Shown: positions 24,758 through 36,524, numbered from the stretch's first letter. The stretch: 64,000 bases of DNA from Stomoxys calcitrans (GCF_963082655.1 NC_081555.1:93760914-93824913), one strand, 5' to 3'. The notes: generated from the sequence alone by a model not told the origin. Translations and numbers: made by a program.

Positions 24758-26023
24758 AAACAAGTAAAAGCGTGCTAAGTTCGGCGGGGCCGAATCATGG
24801 GTACCCACCACCATGGATTCCACTAAAATTTACCATTATTCACAAAGTTTGTATTTGAATTATTTTGGTCTCAAGAAGTCATATTGGAATATTGGTACTT
24901 TGGGGGCCTATATCACCGATTCACATAAAACTTGGCACCCTATCATAAGATAGGGATTCGGGCCAAATTTCAGCAAAATCAGGTGAACATTTAGGCTTCT
25001 AGAACTGAAGAAGACAAATCCGGGGATCGGTTTATATGGGGGCTATATCGTTTTATAAACCGATTCGGATCATGCTTGGCGTGGATGTTGGAAGTCATAA
25101 CTCAAGTCTTTTTTCCAAATTTCAGACAAATCGGATAAAAATTGAGGTTTGTATAGGGGCTCAAATTGGTGGATCGGTTTATATGGAGATTATATCTGTT
25201 TATAGACCTATTCCGATCATACTTGGTATGGATGTTGAAAGCCATAATCGAACGAAAATTGAGGCTTTTAAGGAATCAAGAAGACAAATTTGGGGATCGG
25301 TTTATATGGGGGTTAAATCTATTTATAGACCGATTCAGATTATACTTGGCGTGGATGTCATAACACAAGTCTTTGTTCCAAATTTCATCCAAATCGTATG
25401 AAAATTAAGGCTTCTAAGGGCTCACGAAGTCAAAACCTGGGATCGGTTATATGAGGGCTACATCTGTTTATAGACTGATTCATGGATATAGGAAGTCATA
25501 AATGTTCCAAATTTCAGCCGAATCGCATGAAAATTGAGGCTTGTAGGGGCTTAAGAAATCAAATCCGGGGATCGGTTTAAATAGGGGTTATATCAGTTTA
25601 TAAACCTATTCGGATCATACTTGGCACGGATTTTGGAAGTCATAACTCAATTCTTTTTTCCAAATTTCAGTTAAATCAAATGAAAATTGAGGCTTTTAAG
25701 GGATCAAGAGGTCAAATCGGGGGATCGGTTTATATTGGGGCTATATCTATTTATAGATAGATCTGGATCATACTTGGCGTGGATGTCTGAAAGTCATAAC
25801 ACAAGTCTTTTTTTTCAAATTTCAGCCAAATCGAATAAAAATGCAGGCTTCAAGAAGTTAAATCTGGGGATCGGTTTATATGGGGGCTATACCTGTTTAT
25901 AATACTTACCATACTTGGCATGGATGTTGGAATTCATAAATCAAGTCTTTTTTTCCAAATTTTAGCCAAACATTGAGGCTTCTAGGGGCTCAAGAAGTCA
26001 AATCGAAGGATCGGTTTAAATGA
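24758..26023 (+). repeat. Repeat A, long copy
   Basis: It starts 'ACAAGTAAAAGCGTGCTAAG' and 'TTCGGCGGGGCCGAA' (24759-24798) and runs through about seven units with 'GGGGGCTATATC' at 25040, 25186, 25309, 25452, 25582, 25735 and 25882 (mean ~140-150 bp). It is broken by SINEs on the right. Confidence 0.9.
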
Positions 26024-26320
26024 GGCCACCGTAGCGTAAAGGTTAGCATGTCCGCATATGACGCTGAAAGCCTGGTTTCGGATCCTGGCGAGAACATGAG
26101 AAGAAATTTTCAGTGGTGGTTTTCCCCTCCTAATACTGGCAACATTTGTGAGGTACTTTGTTATGTAAAAACTTCTCTCCACAGAGGTGTCACATGTTCG
26201 GCACGCTGTTCGGACTCGGCTATAAAAAGAAGGCCCCTTATTATTGAGCTTAAACTTGAATCGGACTGCACTCATTTATATGTGAGAAGTTTGAACCTGT
26301 TCCCTAGCGGTAAAAAAAAA
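26024..26320 (+). mobile_element. tRNA-derived SINE
   Basis: The head 'GGCCACCGTAGCGTAAAGG' has an A-box-like start. A B-box-like block 'GGTTTCGGATCC' follows near 26074, then the body with 'GGCTATAAAAAGAAGGCCCC' and a tail ending in poly-A (26311-26320). Confidence 0.9.
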
Positions 26321-26339
26321 ATATATATATCCAAATCTG

Positions 26340-26654
26340 TAGGCCAACGTGGCGCAGAGGTTAGCATGTCCGACTATGACGCTGAACGCTTTGGTTCAAA
26401 CCCCGACGTAAACATTAGAAAAATTTTCAGCGATGGTTATCCCCTTACTAATGCTGCCTACATTTGGGAGATACTTTGCCATGTAAAAACTTCTACCCAA
26501 AGTGGTGTCGCACTGCGGCATGCCGTTCGGACTCGGCTATAAAAAGGAGGCCCCTTATCATTGTGCTTAAAATTGAATCGGACAGCTCTCATTGATATGT
26601 GAAAAGTTGGCCCCTGTTCCTAAGTGGAATGTTCATGGGAAAATTTGCTTTTGC
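26340..26654 (+). mobile_element. tRNA-derived SINE with 13-bp TSD
   Basis: The body runs from 'TAGGCCAACGTGGCGCAGAG' (A-box-like) to 'CATGGGAAAATTTGCTTTTG'. It is flanked by the exact direct repeat 'ATATCCAAATCTG' at 26327-26339 and 26655-26667. The insertion is directly behind the previous SINE, in the same orientation. Confidence 0.92.
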
Positions 26655-26667
26655 ATATCCAAATCTG

Positions 26668-27230
26668 AACCAATATGGCCAATTTGCAATCCCCAACGAC
26701 CTACACCAATAAGGAGTATCAGTGCAAAACTTATCGTGATTTCGAGAGACGTAGGAACGGACTTGGCTAGTTCGACTCAGAATGTCAAGACGATCAAGTA
26801 CATATATACTAGGGTGAATTTATCTCAATGGGACAGTAGGCGGTACCCCCATAAAATGTTTTGTTAGATTTTAAGATTCACAAAATTTAAGCACAATTAA
26901 AAAATGTTAACACGTGCTTCTGGGGCCTCAAAGTTTAATAACGATGAAGATGGATTTGGGGGCTGGCACCAAAAAAAAATATTAAACCAACCTAAAATAT
27001 ACTTTATGGGGTCGCAGATCAATATTTCGAGATTTCGAGGTGTTAGAAATGGAATGACTAAATTACTATACCTCCATCATATGTCTTTATCATCATACAT
27101 GTATATACTTTACAGATCAACATTTCGAGGTGTTACAAACGGAACACCTCGAATCCCATGGTGGTGGGTATAAACCGGTCCCCTTAATATCCCCTCCATC
27201 CCATGGTGGTGGGTATAAAAATTAAATAAA
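26668..27230. repeat. Repeat A remnants
   Basis: The left piece ends 'TTCGACTCAGAATGTCAAGA' (about 26779-26798). The right pieces hold two 'TTTCGAGGTGTTA' blocks and two 'CCATGGTGGTGGGTATAAA' ends (27160-27220), so at least two copies end here. Confidence 0.7.
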
Positions 27231-27834
27231 GTACTTTGTTTTGTTATATTTTTTGGAACATATAACGTTGTAAATTAAGTTATTCGCCTAATCGCTTAAT
27301 GTAAGTACGAACATGTTCTGTTGTACCCACTTTTTGTATTCACTGTAAATTTGTATGTTCTCTTACTTTACACTTTACAATTGCACCTTTAAGAGTATTG
27401 GCATTAGAGGAAATGCGCAACTGATGTCAGATTCTTTTAACTCTCTCTCTCTCTCTCTCCCTCTCTTCCGGAAACTTTGCTGTTTTCCTGGCACAAACAC
27501 ATGTAGGGTTACCGTATTACCTTTTTATTGTGGGCAACCAAATTTATTAAATTAAATTAATATAGATGTGTTTTTCGACTCTTTAAACAGGCATCAATTT
27601 GAAAACAACCATGAATGAACAATGAATTTAATTTGTTTTCAATCGATTGTGGACATTTTTATTGCTTTCAAAATTTTTTCCAAAAAAGTTTGTCGTTTTT
27701 TCGACACGTTAAAATTTAAATTTTGTGTTTGTTTGTCCCCTGCAGAACTCTGAACCGGTCTCAAACTGGTGATTTCATCAGTTTTCAGTGACCAGTGACA
27801 GGTCCCCTTACTATCCAACTATGTCATATCTAGG
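27231..27834. other. Gap with (CT)n microsatellite
   Basis: A CT dinucleotide run occupies about 27441-27467. No gene was seen. Confidence 0.6.
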
Positions 27835-29210
27835 GCATGATTTTTGGATGAAATTTGAAACAGTGCGTTTTGGTACTCCGCTAAACCTTCTTGTTGAATA
27901 TCGTCCAGAACGGACCATATTTGGATATAGCTTCCATATAGACCGATCTCCCGATATAAAGTCTTGAGCCCATAAAAGGAGCATTTTTCAGATTATTCAG
28001 GTGCAGATAGTACCATATTTGAATCTAGCCCCAGGTTCAGTCGTTAAAGGCAAATAGAAATCGAACTAATGACATATTTTATCCATTAATCAACCACTAA
28101 CAACTATATCCATACAGGAAATATTTTATAAACTCAGAATTGCAATTGTAAAATCGACACAGTAATTCTAAATTAAGTTTCGTTCGCCAATTCACAAAAA
28201 ACAGCTGCTTTCCCTTTATAAATTCAGCTGTTTTCAGTGAATTGGCAAATGGAACCAAAATTTAATTAGTACTTGAAACATTCAATTAAATTTTTTTCTT
28301 TACTTTTTAAGTTTCGCATATGAATATGTTCGATTGAAAATATAATGGGTAAGAGCGTGCTAAGTTCGGGCGGGCCGAATCTTATATACACTCCACCATG
28401 GATCGCATTTGTCAAGTTCTTTTCGTGGCGTCTCTTTTTAGGCAAACAAAGAATAAGGAATAAGAACTGTTATGCTATTGGAGCTTTATCAAGATTTAGT
28501 CCTCTTCGGACCATAAATGAATTGAATGCTAAATATTGTAGAAGTCATTGTGTAATATTTCAGTCCATTCGGATAAGAATTGCGCCTTGTAGGGGCTCAA
28601 GAAGCAAAATCGGGAGATCGGTTTATATGCGAGCCGTATCAAGCTATAGATCGATTCGGACCATATTGGACACGTATATTGAAGGTCATGGGAGAAGGCA
28701 TGGTACAAAATTTCTGCAAAGTCAGATGAGAATTGCAGCCTCTAGAGGCTAAAGAAGTCAAGATCTCAGATCATTTTATATGGTAGCTATATCAGGTTAT
28801 GTACCGATTTGCTCCATACTAAGCACAGTTGTTGGAATTGTTACCAAAACACCGCGTGCAAAATTTCAGTCAAATCGAACGATAATTGTGCCCTCTAGAG
28901 GCTTAAGAAGTCAAGACCCAAGATCGGTTCATATGGCAGCTACTTCAGGTGATGAGCCGATTTGAACCATACTTAACACAGTTGTTGGAAGTGATACCAA
29001 AACACCACGTGCAAAATTTCAGTCAAATCGGATGATTGCGCCCTCTAGAGGCTTAAGAAGTCAAGACCCAAGATCGGTTTATATAGCAGCTATAACAAAA
29101 CTTGAACCGATATGGCCCATTTACAATCCCAACCGACCCAATTAAAGGTATTTGTGCAAAATTTTAAGCGCCTAGCTTTACTCCTTCGTCTATGATTACA
29201 ACATAGGAAA
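27835..29210. repeat. Repeat A copies
   Basis: A reverse fragment at 27835-28060 is followed by a forward copy from 'GAGCGTGCTAAGTTCGGGCG' (28353) to about 29200. The forward copy has four units ('CCTCTAGAGGCTTAAGAAGT' at ~28740, 28890 and 29040). A palindromic unit lies between them. Confidence 0.85.
28161..28273. repeat. Palindromic (fold-back) unit
   Basis: The left arm (28161-28207) and right arm (28225-28273) pair imperfectly. The core is 'CCAATTCAC..AAAACAGCTG' against 'CAGCTGTTTTCAGTGAATTGG', with a ~17-nt loop. It may be a small MITE. Confidence 0.7.
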
Positions 29211-32160
29211 ATAATTGTGAGAGAAATAGGGATACACAGGTTTTTCATATTAAGGTTAAAATATTTATTTTGAATGAAGTGTCTTGAGTAGGTGTTTGAG
29301 ACTCTTTTGGACAGTTATAAGCATCAGTTCTCAAAGAATGTAGGATTTGAGTTTAGGGTCATTATCTTGATAAAATTGGAATTTTTCCCGATTCTATTTT
29401 TTCAGCACTACATTTAAATTTATTTTTCTGAATGTTTAAATAATATATCTTATCCCTGATTTTTACTGTTTACTACTCTTTACTACGCTGACAGCACTAA
29501 GGCAACCCCATGCTATTATAGACCCTACTCTGTGCTTTAAGGTTGGAACTGTGTGCTGTGGGTCCATGGCCACAGCCATATCTTACTTGGGCCATCCGAA
29601 CCAAATAATGCAAATTTGCGTTCATACAACATGCAAATTCCAAAAACACGAGTTCCCAAACAAAATCCAATCGAACTTTGCTGTTTTTTGGATTTATGAA
29701 CGGCCATTTGAGTCCAACTCTACCTTGAAGATCATGCTTATGGTCAGCAGATCGAGTAATATTGATTATTTTCGCTTGTTCCTTCGAGATTTTGCTAGTT
29801 CAGCATAATGAATAACCAATTATCTATCGGCATGCATGGCGATCATCTCAATTGGCATACTTTATATAGTTCATAGGTTCTTAGATCAATATTTCGAGGT
29901 GTTACCTAACCAAACTGTTTTACAGTGACTCGCAACATGCAGCCAAATATGGTCAGAATTGGCCCATAAACTGATACAGCTGCAATTTAAACCTATGTCT
30001 CAAAATTAGTTCTAAAAAGTGCGAATGTTATCAGATTCAGCTAAAATTTTGCATTATGACTTATTTGACTATCAAATTTCATATCCAAATCTTTTATAAC
30101 TCCCCTTATAACCGATCTCCTTATTTGAATAAGTGATTTTTTATGATAAATTCATACAAGAAATTGTGAAGAAAAATGTTTGTGTTCAGTTTAAAAATCG
30201 GGCAAATCGCCAACGAATTCTAATTTAGATTAAAATAAAAATCGCAAGAAACCCGGAAAATACACCTAAACATTGCACGAATTTATTAGAAATTTTATTC
30301 ACAAACACTTCCGCGGGAATCGTAACAGGCCTAATAATAACAAAATAAAACAATCCCACTCAGTTCTACTTATTATAGTTTTTCTCATAACAAACTATGG
30401 CAACTCTGAACAGCACAGTTCTCATTTACGTCTTGTATCATCATCTACAGAGAACACAAACAAAGCGAACGCAGATGAAGAGATTTAGATAAACAATAAC
30501 AAAACAAAATGCCATTGATTGTTTGTACCTGGCTATATTCAAACAAAAAAAACAGAGAAAACAAAAATTTGCTAACATTTCACTTTGCTTAATTTCGTTC
30601 TTTTGATATTGTTAAGAAATTGTGAATAATTTTTCCATTCATTTAAAATCGCTGACATACGGCACAACTATAAAAAATCGTTTATAAGAATGACTTTCAG
30701 TTTAATGGGTGGTATTAACAACCGCTACTTTAATACATACATATGTACACATTTATTTACATGTTTTTTTTTTTTCATATGGTCGCATGCCTAGTAGTAG
30801 TATGTCAACATCTGATAAATGATTTAATGTTTTGAAAAACATTCGCATACTATTTTAAACGCTCAAAACTTACATAAGGTTTTCTTATTGATGTAGATGT
30901 GTATATGGTATTTTAGTCCCAAGACCTCCAAGGTATTTTGTTGAATCTTTGTGCCGGCCAAAGAAAATGCTGACAAAAGCTGCGCTTACACAAAATGAAT
31001 CACTGTTTTATATATAGGGGGAATTTACGTTATTTCATCACAAAATTGCCATCCAATTTAAACACAGTGCAAATTACAAAATATAGTTTTTAGTATTTAC
31101 AGTTTTACGCTTTAATGACTTCCGTGCCGCTGAATTTTTTATCTTTGGTTATTGTTTTTCATCACTAAAATTAGTTTATTTGCAATTTTTATTTTGCCCA
31201 CATTCACCAAACTTTGAATTAATAGACATAGGAACACTTCAACAGTATATGCATATATATTCATTCATAATTAGGTATAAGCTATTCACTCCTAGATGTT
31301 AGAATATTAAATTATTTGCCTTAGAAGAAATCACACCTCTTTCATTAATGCCCATCAAACGGCAGTAACAAAGGAATGAAACCAGCTGCCACCTGCCTCC
31401 TAACTCAAAATCAAAAATTCCAAATTATTTTATTACATTGGCACAATCTTCTCTTTATTTCAAATGTTTTTGTCGGACAAAAAACTTATTTACACAGTAG
31501 ACCACAAAAAAACACAAAGTAACCGCCTCTTGTTGTTATCGTTACAAATGTTCTCGTCTTACTAAATGTCATATGTTAGACACTCATCTAATTCACACAA
31601 CACAGAGAAATTAGAAATCTCTGAAGAGAGAGTCCGACAAACAGCTGTTTATTATTTAATTCTATTATGTTACCAAAGAGAACGATTTGAAGGGGGAGGG
31701 AAACCAAAATAAACACCCGACAAGATTTGAAGCTGTATGTCACTGACATTGCCAATATATGTATATATAGGTATACATATATACATTAACATTTTTATCG
31801 GCATCTCTGTGTTATTGTTATGGGGGGCTTGAAACCCGGCCGGCTGACCATTTGAATATTTGTTGAGTTATGCTACTGCCAAAAAAAGAGATTGATAAAG
31901 GGGAAAATAAACAGGCACATGCTTTAATAAACTTATAAATTCAATCGTCAATGACAATCAAAGAAGGACATATAGACTTCTGTTTTTTTTTAGAGAAAGG
32001 ACTATGATGGAAATAGCTCGTGCACCTAATCGGAGTAGCAATGTGCTAATGTGGCCAATCTATTGTAGAGGTCTAAGTGTCTGGAAAGAATCTACAAAGA
32101 AAAGAATCACGACAATTTATACAAAATAAATTTAGTTAAAGGGCATTATTTAATTTTAAA
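29211..32160. other. Quiet AT-rich intergenic stretch
   Basis: Apart from a weak repeat A fragment at about 29880-30130 ('CAATATTTCGAGGTGTTACC'), I see no gene, RNA gene or abundant repeat. Short frames at 29551-29808 and 30273-30488 have no recognisable domain and no supporting signals. This is the least repeat-dense 3 kb of the window and could hold host intron or regulatory DNA. Confidence 0.5.
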
Positions 32161-32404
32161 TACCAAACTTCTGTCTAATCAGTAAAAATTAAAACTTTTA
32201 GGAACCGAACAAGGTTGTTGAAAGTCGTAACAGAACATCGCATGCAAAATTTCAACCAAATCGGACAAAAATTTTGGTGTGAAAGGGCTCAAGAAGTCAA
32301 ATCGGGAGATCGGTGTGTAAGGGCTCAAGAAGTCAAATCGGGAGATAAACCGATCTGGGAGCTATATCAGGTTATAGACTGATTTTGACCGTACTTGGCA
32401 CAGT
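32161..32404 (+). repeat. Repeat A fragment
   Basis: Units with 'GGGCTCAAGAAGTCAAATCG' occur twice in a row (32287 and 32323), a 36-bp local duplication. Confidence 0.75.
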
Positions 32405-32732
32405 GCCAGTTACCGCAAATGAGAGGTGTTCAGGAGTAGAGTACGAATTTCATATTAAAAATTGGGTCCAAGTAACTGGACCCCAACCCCAAAACCCCCT
32501 AAAACAGGTTTATTGGACGAGCATGACGATATGGGACTCAAATGAAAGGTAACTGGAAGTACATTACGAATATGGTCAGGAAGAACGAATAGGCTTTATA
32601 ATTTGTTGGTATCGGAAGGGGGCGGACCCTCCCCGTTTACCCCAAAACGACCGCCCAAAATCAAAAGTGGGCCGATAATGATATGGATATCAAATAAAAG
32701 GTATTGAAGAGTAGAATGCGAATATGGTATTA

Positions 32733-33343
32733 TAAAGGGTGATTTTTTTGAGGTTAGGATTTTCATGCATTAGTATTTGACAGATCACGTGGGATTTCAG
32801 ACATGGTGTCAAAGAGAAAGATGCTCAGTATACTTTGACATTTCATCATGAATAGACTTACTAACGAGCAACGCTTGCAAATCATTGAATTTTATTACCA
32901 AAATCAGTGTTCGGTTCGAAATGTGTTCAAATGTTGACAAATTTTGTTCAGCGATGAGGCTCATTTCTGGTTGAATGGCTACGTAAATAAGCAAAATTGC
33001 CGCATTTGGAGTGAAGAGCAACCAGAAGCCGTTCAAGAACTGCCCATGCATCCCGAAAAATGCACTGTTTGGTGTGGTTTGTACGCTGGTGGAATCATTG
33101 GACCGTATTTTTTCAAAGATGCTGTTGGACGCAACGTTACGGTGAATGAACACATTTCGAACCAAACACTGATTTTGGTAATAAAATTCAATGATTTGCA
33201 AGCGTTGCTCGTTAGTAAGTCTATTCATGATGAAATGTCAAAGCATACTGAGCATCTTTCTCTTTGACACCATGTCTGAAATCCCATGTGATCTGTCAAA
33301 TACTAATGCATGAAAATCCTAACCTCAAAAAAATCACCCTTTA
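32733..33343 (+). mobile_element. Fold-back Tc1/mariner-type element, ~197-bp TIRs
   Basis: The arms 32733-32929 and 33147-33343 are inverted copies of each other with very few mismatches, starting 'TAAAGGGTGATTTTTTTGAG'. TA flanks both ends. The left arm encodes the N-terminal helix-turn-helix part of a DDE-type transposase ('MNRLTNEQRLQIIEFYYQNQ'). Between the arms is a short piece of the catalytic domain ('FSDEAHFWLNGYVNKQNCRI', 'VWCGLYAGGIIGPYFF') with one catalytic Asp visible. Most of the transposase is gone. The open frame at 32944-33267 runs from this core into the inverted arm, so its C-terminus is antisense to the transposase N-terminus. The element is non-autonomous. Confidence 0.9.
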
Positions 33344-34157
33344 TATAGGGCGGCTTCCCCAACCCCAAAACTCCTCCAAGTAGGCAAATTGAACGTTCAT
33401 ATCAATGTGGGGCTCAAATGAAAGGTATTCGGGAGTAGATTACGAATCTGGCATATGGGGTCACAGATTTTATTGAAGTATATGGGCCGATAGGCACAAT
33501 ATGGGTATCAAATGAAAGGTATGAGAGACTAGAAAACGAACAACGTATTAAAATTTGGGGTTCAAGTACCCAGCGGGCCGCCCCAACCCCAAAACTTCTC
33601 TAAACAGATATATTCGACGTTCATGTCAATATGGGACTCAAATAAAAAGTATTTGGCAGTAGATTACAAATATGGCATATAAAATTAGGTCGATATAAAG
33701 GGAGGTCGCCCCACCCCCAAATACGCACAAATGGGCACCTTAGCCGACCATGGCTATATGGGACTCAAATGAAACATATTTGGGAGTAGATTACGAATAT
33801 GACATCAAAATTTGCGTTTAGATCTAGGTGGCGCTTTTTCTCCTAAAAATACGTAAAATAGGATCATTGACCCATTATGACAATATGGGACTCAAATTAA
33901 AGACATTTGAGAGTAGAAAACGAATCTGATATCCAATTTGGGAGCCAAGTGTTTGGGGGTACACCCTAAAGCACCCGCTAATTTGAACTTCATTGCCAAC
34001 TATGGCAATATGGGGCTCAAATTAATGGTAAATAACGAATTTAGTAGGCGCCCCAGCCCCAAAACACTTTCCAAACGGTTCACATTTAAAGTTCATGACA
34101 AAATGGGATTAAAGGGATTTGGGAGTGAAATCACAAATGTAATACGAATATTTGAGT

Positions 34158-34335
34158 CGAAATGTCTGAACGGCGTGCGGCAGTCCGACACCTCTTTGGG
34201 GAGAATTTACATGACCATGTATGGCTTGGTACCTCACAAATTTTGCCAGCATTAGGAGGGGACAACCACCGCTTTAAATTTTTTTCGATGTTCTCGCCAG
34301 AATTCGAACGCAGGCGTTCAGCGGATATAGGCTAC
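34158..34335 (-). mobile_element. tRNA-derived SINE fragment
   Basis: Reverse of 'CCTGCGTTCGAATTCTGGCG' and 'GGCAAAATTTGTGAGGTACC'. The 3' part is missing. Confidence 0.8.
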
Positions 34336-34440
34336 AGTGGCACGTATTCGATAACGACATTCAGGGCGAAGTGTCCCCACCCTAAAAAAACAGTAGAGTT
34401 AAAGAAGGCGCAGCGGAGCGGGCCCGGTTCGGTTAGTTTC

Positions 34441-34650
34441 CGATAAAAATGAAATTTTGGCAAAATTTTCTATTTAAACGGTATTTTGACAAAATTTCTT
34501 ATAGAAATTAAATTTTGACAAAAGTTCCCATAGAAATTAAATTTTTTGAAAAATTTGTCAACATATTCCTCAAAAAGCATATTTCGACGAAATTTTTTAA
34601 AACAATCAATTATAATCCAAGCTTTATTTTAACCGATGGTTAAAAATAAT
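34441..34650. repeat. Short 29-bp minisatellite stretch after repeat B
   Basis: Four diverged units of 'GAAATTTTGACAAAATTTCC' follow the end of repeat B directly, as in the larger array at 39.6-40.2 kb. Confidence 0.65.
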
Positions 34651-34748
34651 TCCTTCGAGCCGGATTTGAACCAGCGACCTATGGATTTCTACTTTTTTCC
34701 AGATTATGTCTCTACAGTCCACCGCTCTACCAACTGAGCTATCGAAGG
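34651..34748 (-). tRNA. tRNA-Tyr: tRNA-Tyr (GTA) with 25-nt intron
   Basis: The complement reads 'CCTTCGATAGCTCAGTTGGT' through anticodon GTA to 'CCGGCTCGAAGGA'. The 7-bp acceptor stem is intact (CCUUCGA/UCGAAGG) with discriminator A at 34651. The intron at 34687-34711 sits one base 3' of the anticodon, the canonical place for eukaryotic pre-tRNA-Tyr. Internal A box (TAGCTCAGTTGG) and B box (GGTTCAAATCC) are present for Pol III. The 3' flank on the minus strand reads ATTTTTAA, a Pol III terminator. It is the leftmost of a five-gene cluster. Confidence 0.97.
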
Positions 34749-34775
34749 TTACATATGTTTGTAGTTTTAAAGCTA

Positions 34776-35012
34776 TTGGGTTGCCCAAAAAGTAATTGCG
34801 GGTTTTTCATATAGTCGGCGTTGACAAATATTTTCACAGCTTGTGACTCTGTAATTGCATTCTTTCTTCTGTCAGTTATCAGCTGTTACTTTTAGCTTGC
34901 TTTAGAAAAAAAGTGTAAAAAAAGTATATTTGATTAAAGTTCATTCTAAGCTTTATTAAAAATGCATTTACTTTCTTTTAAAAAATCCGCAATTACTTTT
35001 TGGGCAACCCAA
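34776..35012 (+). mobile_element. Mariner-type MITE, copy 8, inside the tRNA cluster
   Basis: Full-length, TA-flanked copy inserted 27 bp upstream (minus-strand sense) of the tRNA-Tyr at 34651-34748. Confidence 0.95.
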
Positions 35013-35185
35013 TAAATACTTAATATTTATGTAAATGGTATTAAATATAATATTTTCCAAACATGATCTGGTACAGTTTCTTTTCTTTTAAAATCTGTAT
35101 TTCAATATTATTTTTAATTAATATTTTTTTTGATTTTATTTTTTATTAAAATTTTATTTTTTTATGATACGTATTTAAAAAATTA

Positions 35186-35280
35186 TCCTTCGAGCCGGAT
35201 TTGAACCAGCGACCTATGGATTTCTTCTTTAAGTCTTTTACTTCTACAGTCCACCGCTCTACCAACTGAGCTATCGAAGG
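35186..35280 (-). tRNA. tRNA-Tyr: tRNA-Tyr (GTA) with 22-nt intron
   Basis: The exons are identical to the neighbouring copies. The intron is at 35222-35243, T/C-rich on the plus strand. The acceptor stem is perfect, with discriminator A at 35186. The minus-strand 3' flank is ATTTTTTAAA, a clear oligo-T terminator. The intron sequence is unrelated to its neighbours' outside the splice-adjacent bases, while the exons are conserved, which suggests selection on mature tRNA. Confidence 0.97.
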
Positions 35281-35597
35281 TCTTGTTATGATTATAGTTT
35301 TTCTTTGAATTCAAATTATTCTTATGTTAATTTATTAAAAAAAAATTCAAACGCCAAATCAAATTATAATAGTAATGAGGTTCTGCAAAGTCTTTTGGAT
35401 TTTTGTTTTGAAGATTACCCCATATTATATATTATGAATGAAAAAGCGTTAAGGAGAAAATACCCTCCTTTGTCTATTTACTGTTGTTTTGCCATCCAAC
35501 TTTATATTACGTTTCTCAAACCCCAATATTTTGTTGATTCTTTTTAATTTCGATATTGAGATTATTTAGAACTTTTTGTACACATTTTTAAAAACTA
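35281..35597. other. Intergenic AT-rich gap in the tRNA cluster
   Basis: An 80-residue open frame is present (35305-35547), but it has no domain and lies between two tRNA genes. I do not call it a gene. Confidence 0.5.
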
Positions 35598-35692
35598 TCC
35601 TTCGAGCCGGATTTGAACCAGCGACCTATGGATTTCTATCTTAAGAAGATCACATCTACAGTCCACCGCTCTACCAACTGAGCTATCGAAGG
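35598..35692 (-). tRNA. tRNA-Tyr: tRNA-Tyr (GTA) with 22-nt intron
   Basis: Identical exons, an intact cloverleaf and an intron at 35634-35655. The minus-strand 3' flank ATAGTTTTTAAAAA gives the terminator. It is the rightmost of the three minus-strand copies. The next copies, from 36219, are on the plus strand, so the two groups are divergent around a ~525-bp centre. Confidence 0.97.
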
Positions 35693-36218
35693 TCCTAAAT
35701 AAACATTGACAGCTGGCAAGCATGTCTTTTATGATGGTATAAAAATGGAATTTACTTTACAATTTCAGATCATGCAATCCCATTGTCTAGCGAAAAAAAA
35801 AGTTAGTTAGAGTGCACTACCAACAATTTTGCCGTTATTCGCACCACTTTGCTATAAGTGGTACACACAAGTGCACATTTCAACATATTCAAGGAGTTGT
35901 TGCTATTTGGCCCACCAACTGTGTGTTTGTGGTGACTGTGTGTTTGTGTTGATGGTTAAACCGTACGATACATATGTATATTCAGATGAGGTTTTGCTTT
36001 CACTTTTCGTTTGATTTTGCCTTAGATATCTTATAAATCAAGTTCATTGTTCATTTATGTGTATGTTGTAGCAGTGTCGTTAACATAAAATGTTTTTAAC
36101 AACAATTCATTGCATAATTATTTCATTGATAAGCATGGTAGCGACTATATTTAGCATACAATGTGATTTGGTTGACGTTTTCTGTTTTGTTTTGTTTAAT
36201 TTTGCTCGTGCTCGAAAA
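35693..36218. other. Centre of the divergent tRNA-Tyr cluster
   Basis: No gene was recognised. It contains the 5' flanks of the minus- and plus-strand tRNA groups. Confidence 0.5.
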
Positions 36219-36316
36219 CCTTCGATAGCTCAGTTGGTAGAGCGGTGGACTGTAGAAAATTTGCTAAAGATATTGTGGACATCCATAGGTCGCTGGTTCA
36301 AATCCGGCTCGAAGGA
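36219..36316 (+). tRNA. tRNA-Tyr: tRNA-Tyr (GTA) with 25-nt intron
   Basis: Canonical exons from 'CCTTCGATAGCTCAGTTGG' to 'GGCTCGAAGGA'. The intron is at 36256-36280. A TTTTTT run just downstream (36320-36325) is a strong Pol III terminator. C1-G72 and both internal promoter boxes are intact. Confidence 0.97.
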
Positions 36317-36427
36317 TTGGTTTTTTGTTTTATCACAAAATTTGAAGTATTCAGACGTACATTTGTTTATTTCTTATCGATACACAATTTAAAATAAAAG
36401 CATTTCAAATGAGTTGCTAACAAAAAA

Positions 36428-36524
36428 CCTTCGATAGCTCAGTTGGTAGAGCGGTGGACTGTAGAGATTGTACAAAGTGTATGTGGAAATCCATAGGTCG
36501 CTGGTTCAAATCCGGCTCGAAGGA
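36428..36524 (+). tRNA. tRNA-Tyr: tRNA-Tyr (GTA) with 24-nt intron
   Basis: Canonical exons with an intron at 36465-36488. The downstream terminator TTTT is at about 36533-36536. It is the last gene of the cluster, 111 bp after the preceding copy and on the same strand. Confidence 0.97.

Larger units (their letters stand above)
32405..34440 (+). repeat. Repeat B copy, interrupted
   Basis: Units marked 'ATATGGGACTCAAATGAAAG' lie at about 33409, 33504, 33629, 33755, 33882 and 34008 (period ~126 bp). The end 'GGCGCAGCGGAGCGGGCCCG' is at about 34407-34426. It is interrupted by a Tc1-like element (32733-33343) and a SINE piece (34158-34335). Confidence 0.85.

Noticed and set aside
25036..25401. 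121-residue 'MGAIS.YRPI' frame
   Set aside because: It is translated repeat A; the same peptide pattern appears in many copies and frames.
32944..33267. 107-residue frame as a functional transposase
   Set aside because: Only a short DDE segment is present, and its C-terminus is read from the inverted arm, so it cannot be active.
36090..36392. 100-residue hydrophobic frame
   Set aside because: It runs through the tRNA-Tyr gene at 36219-36316.
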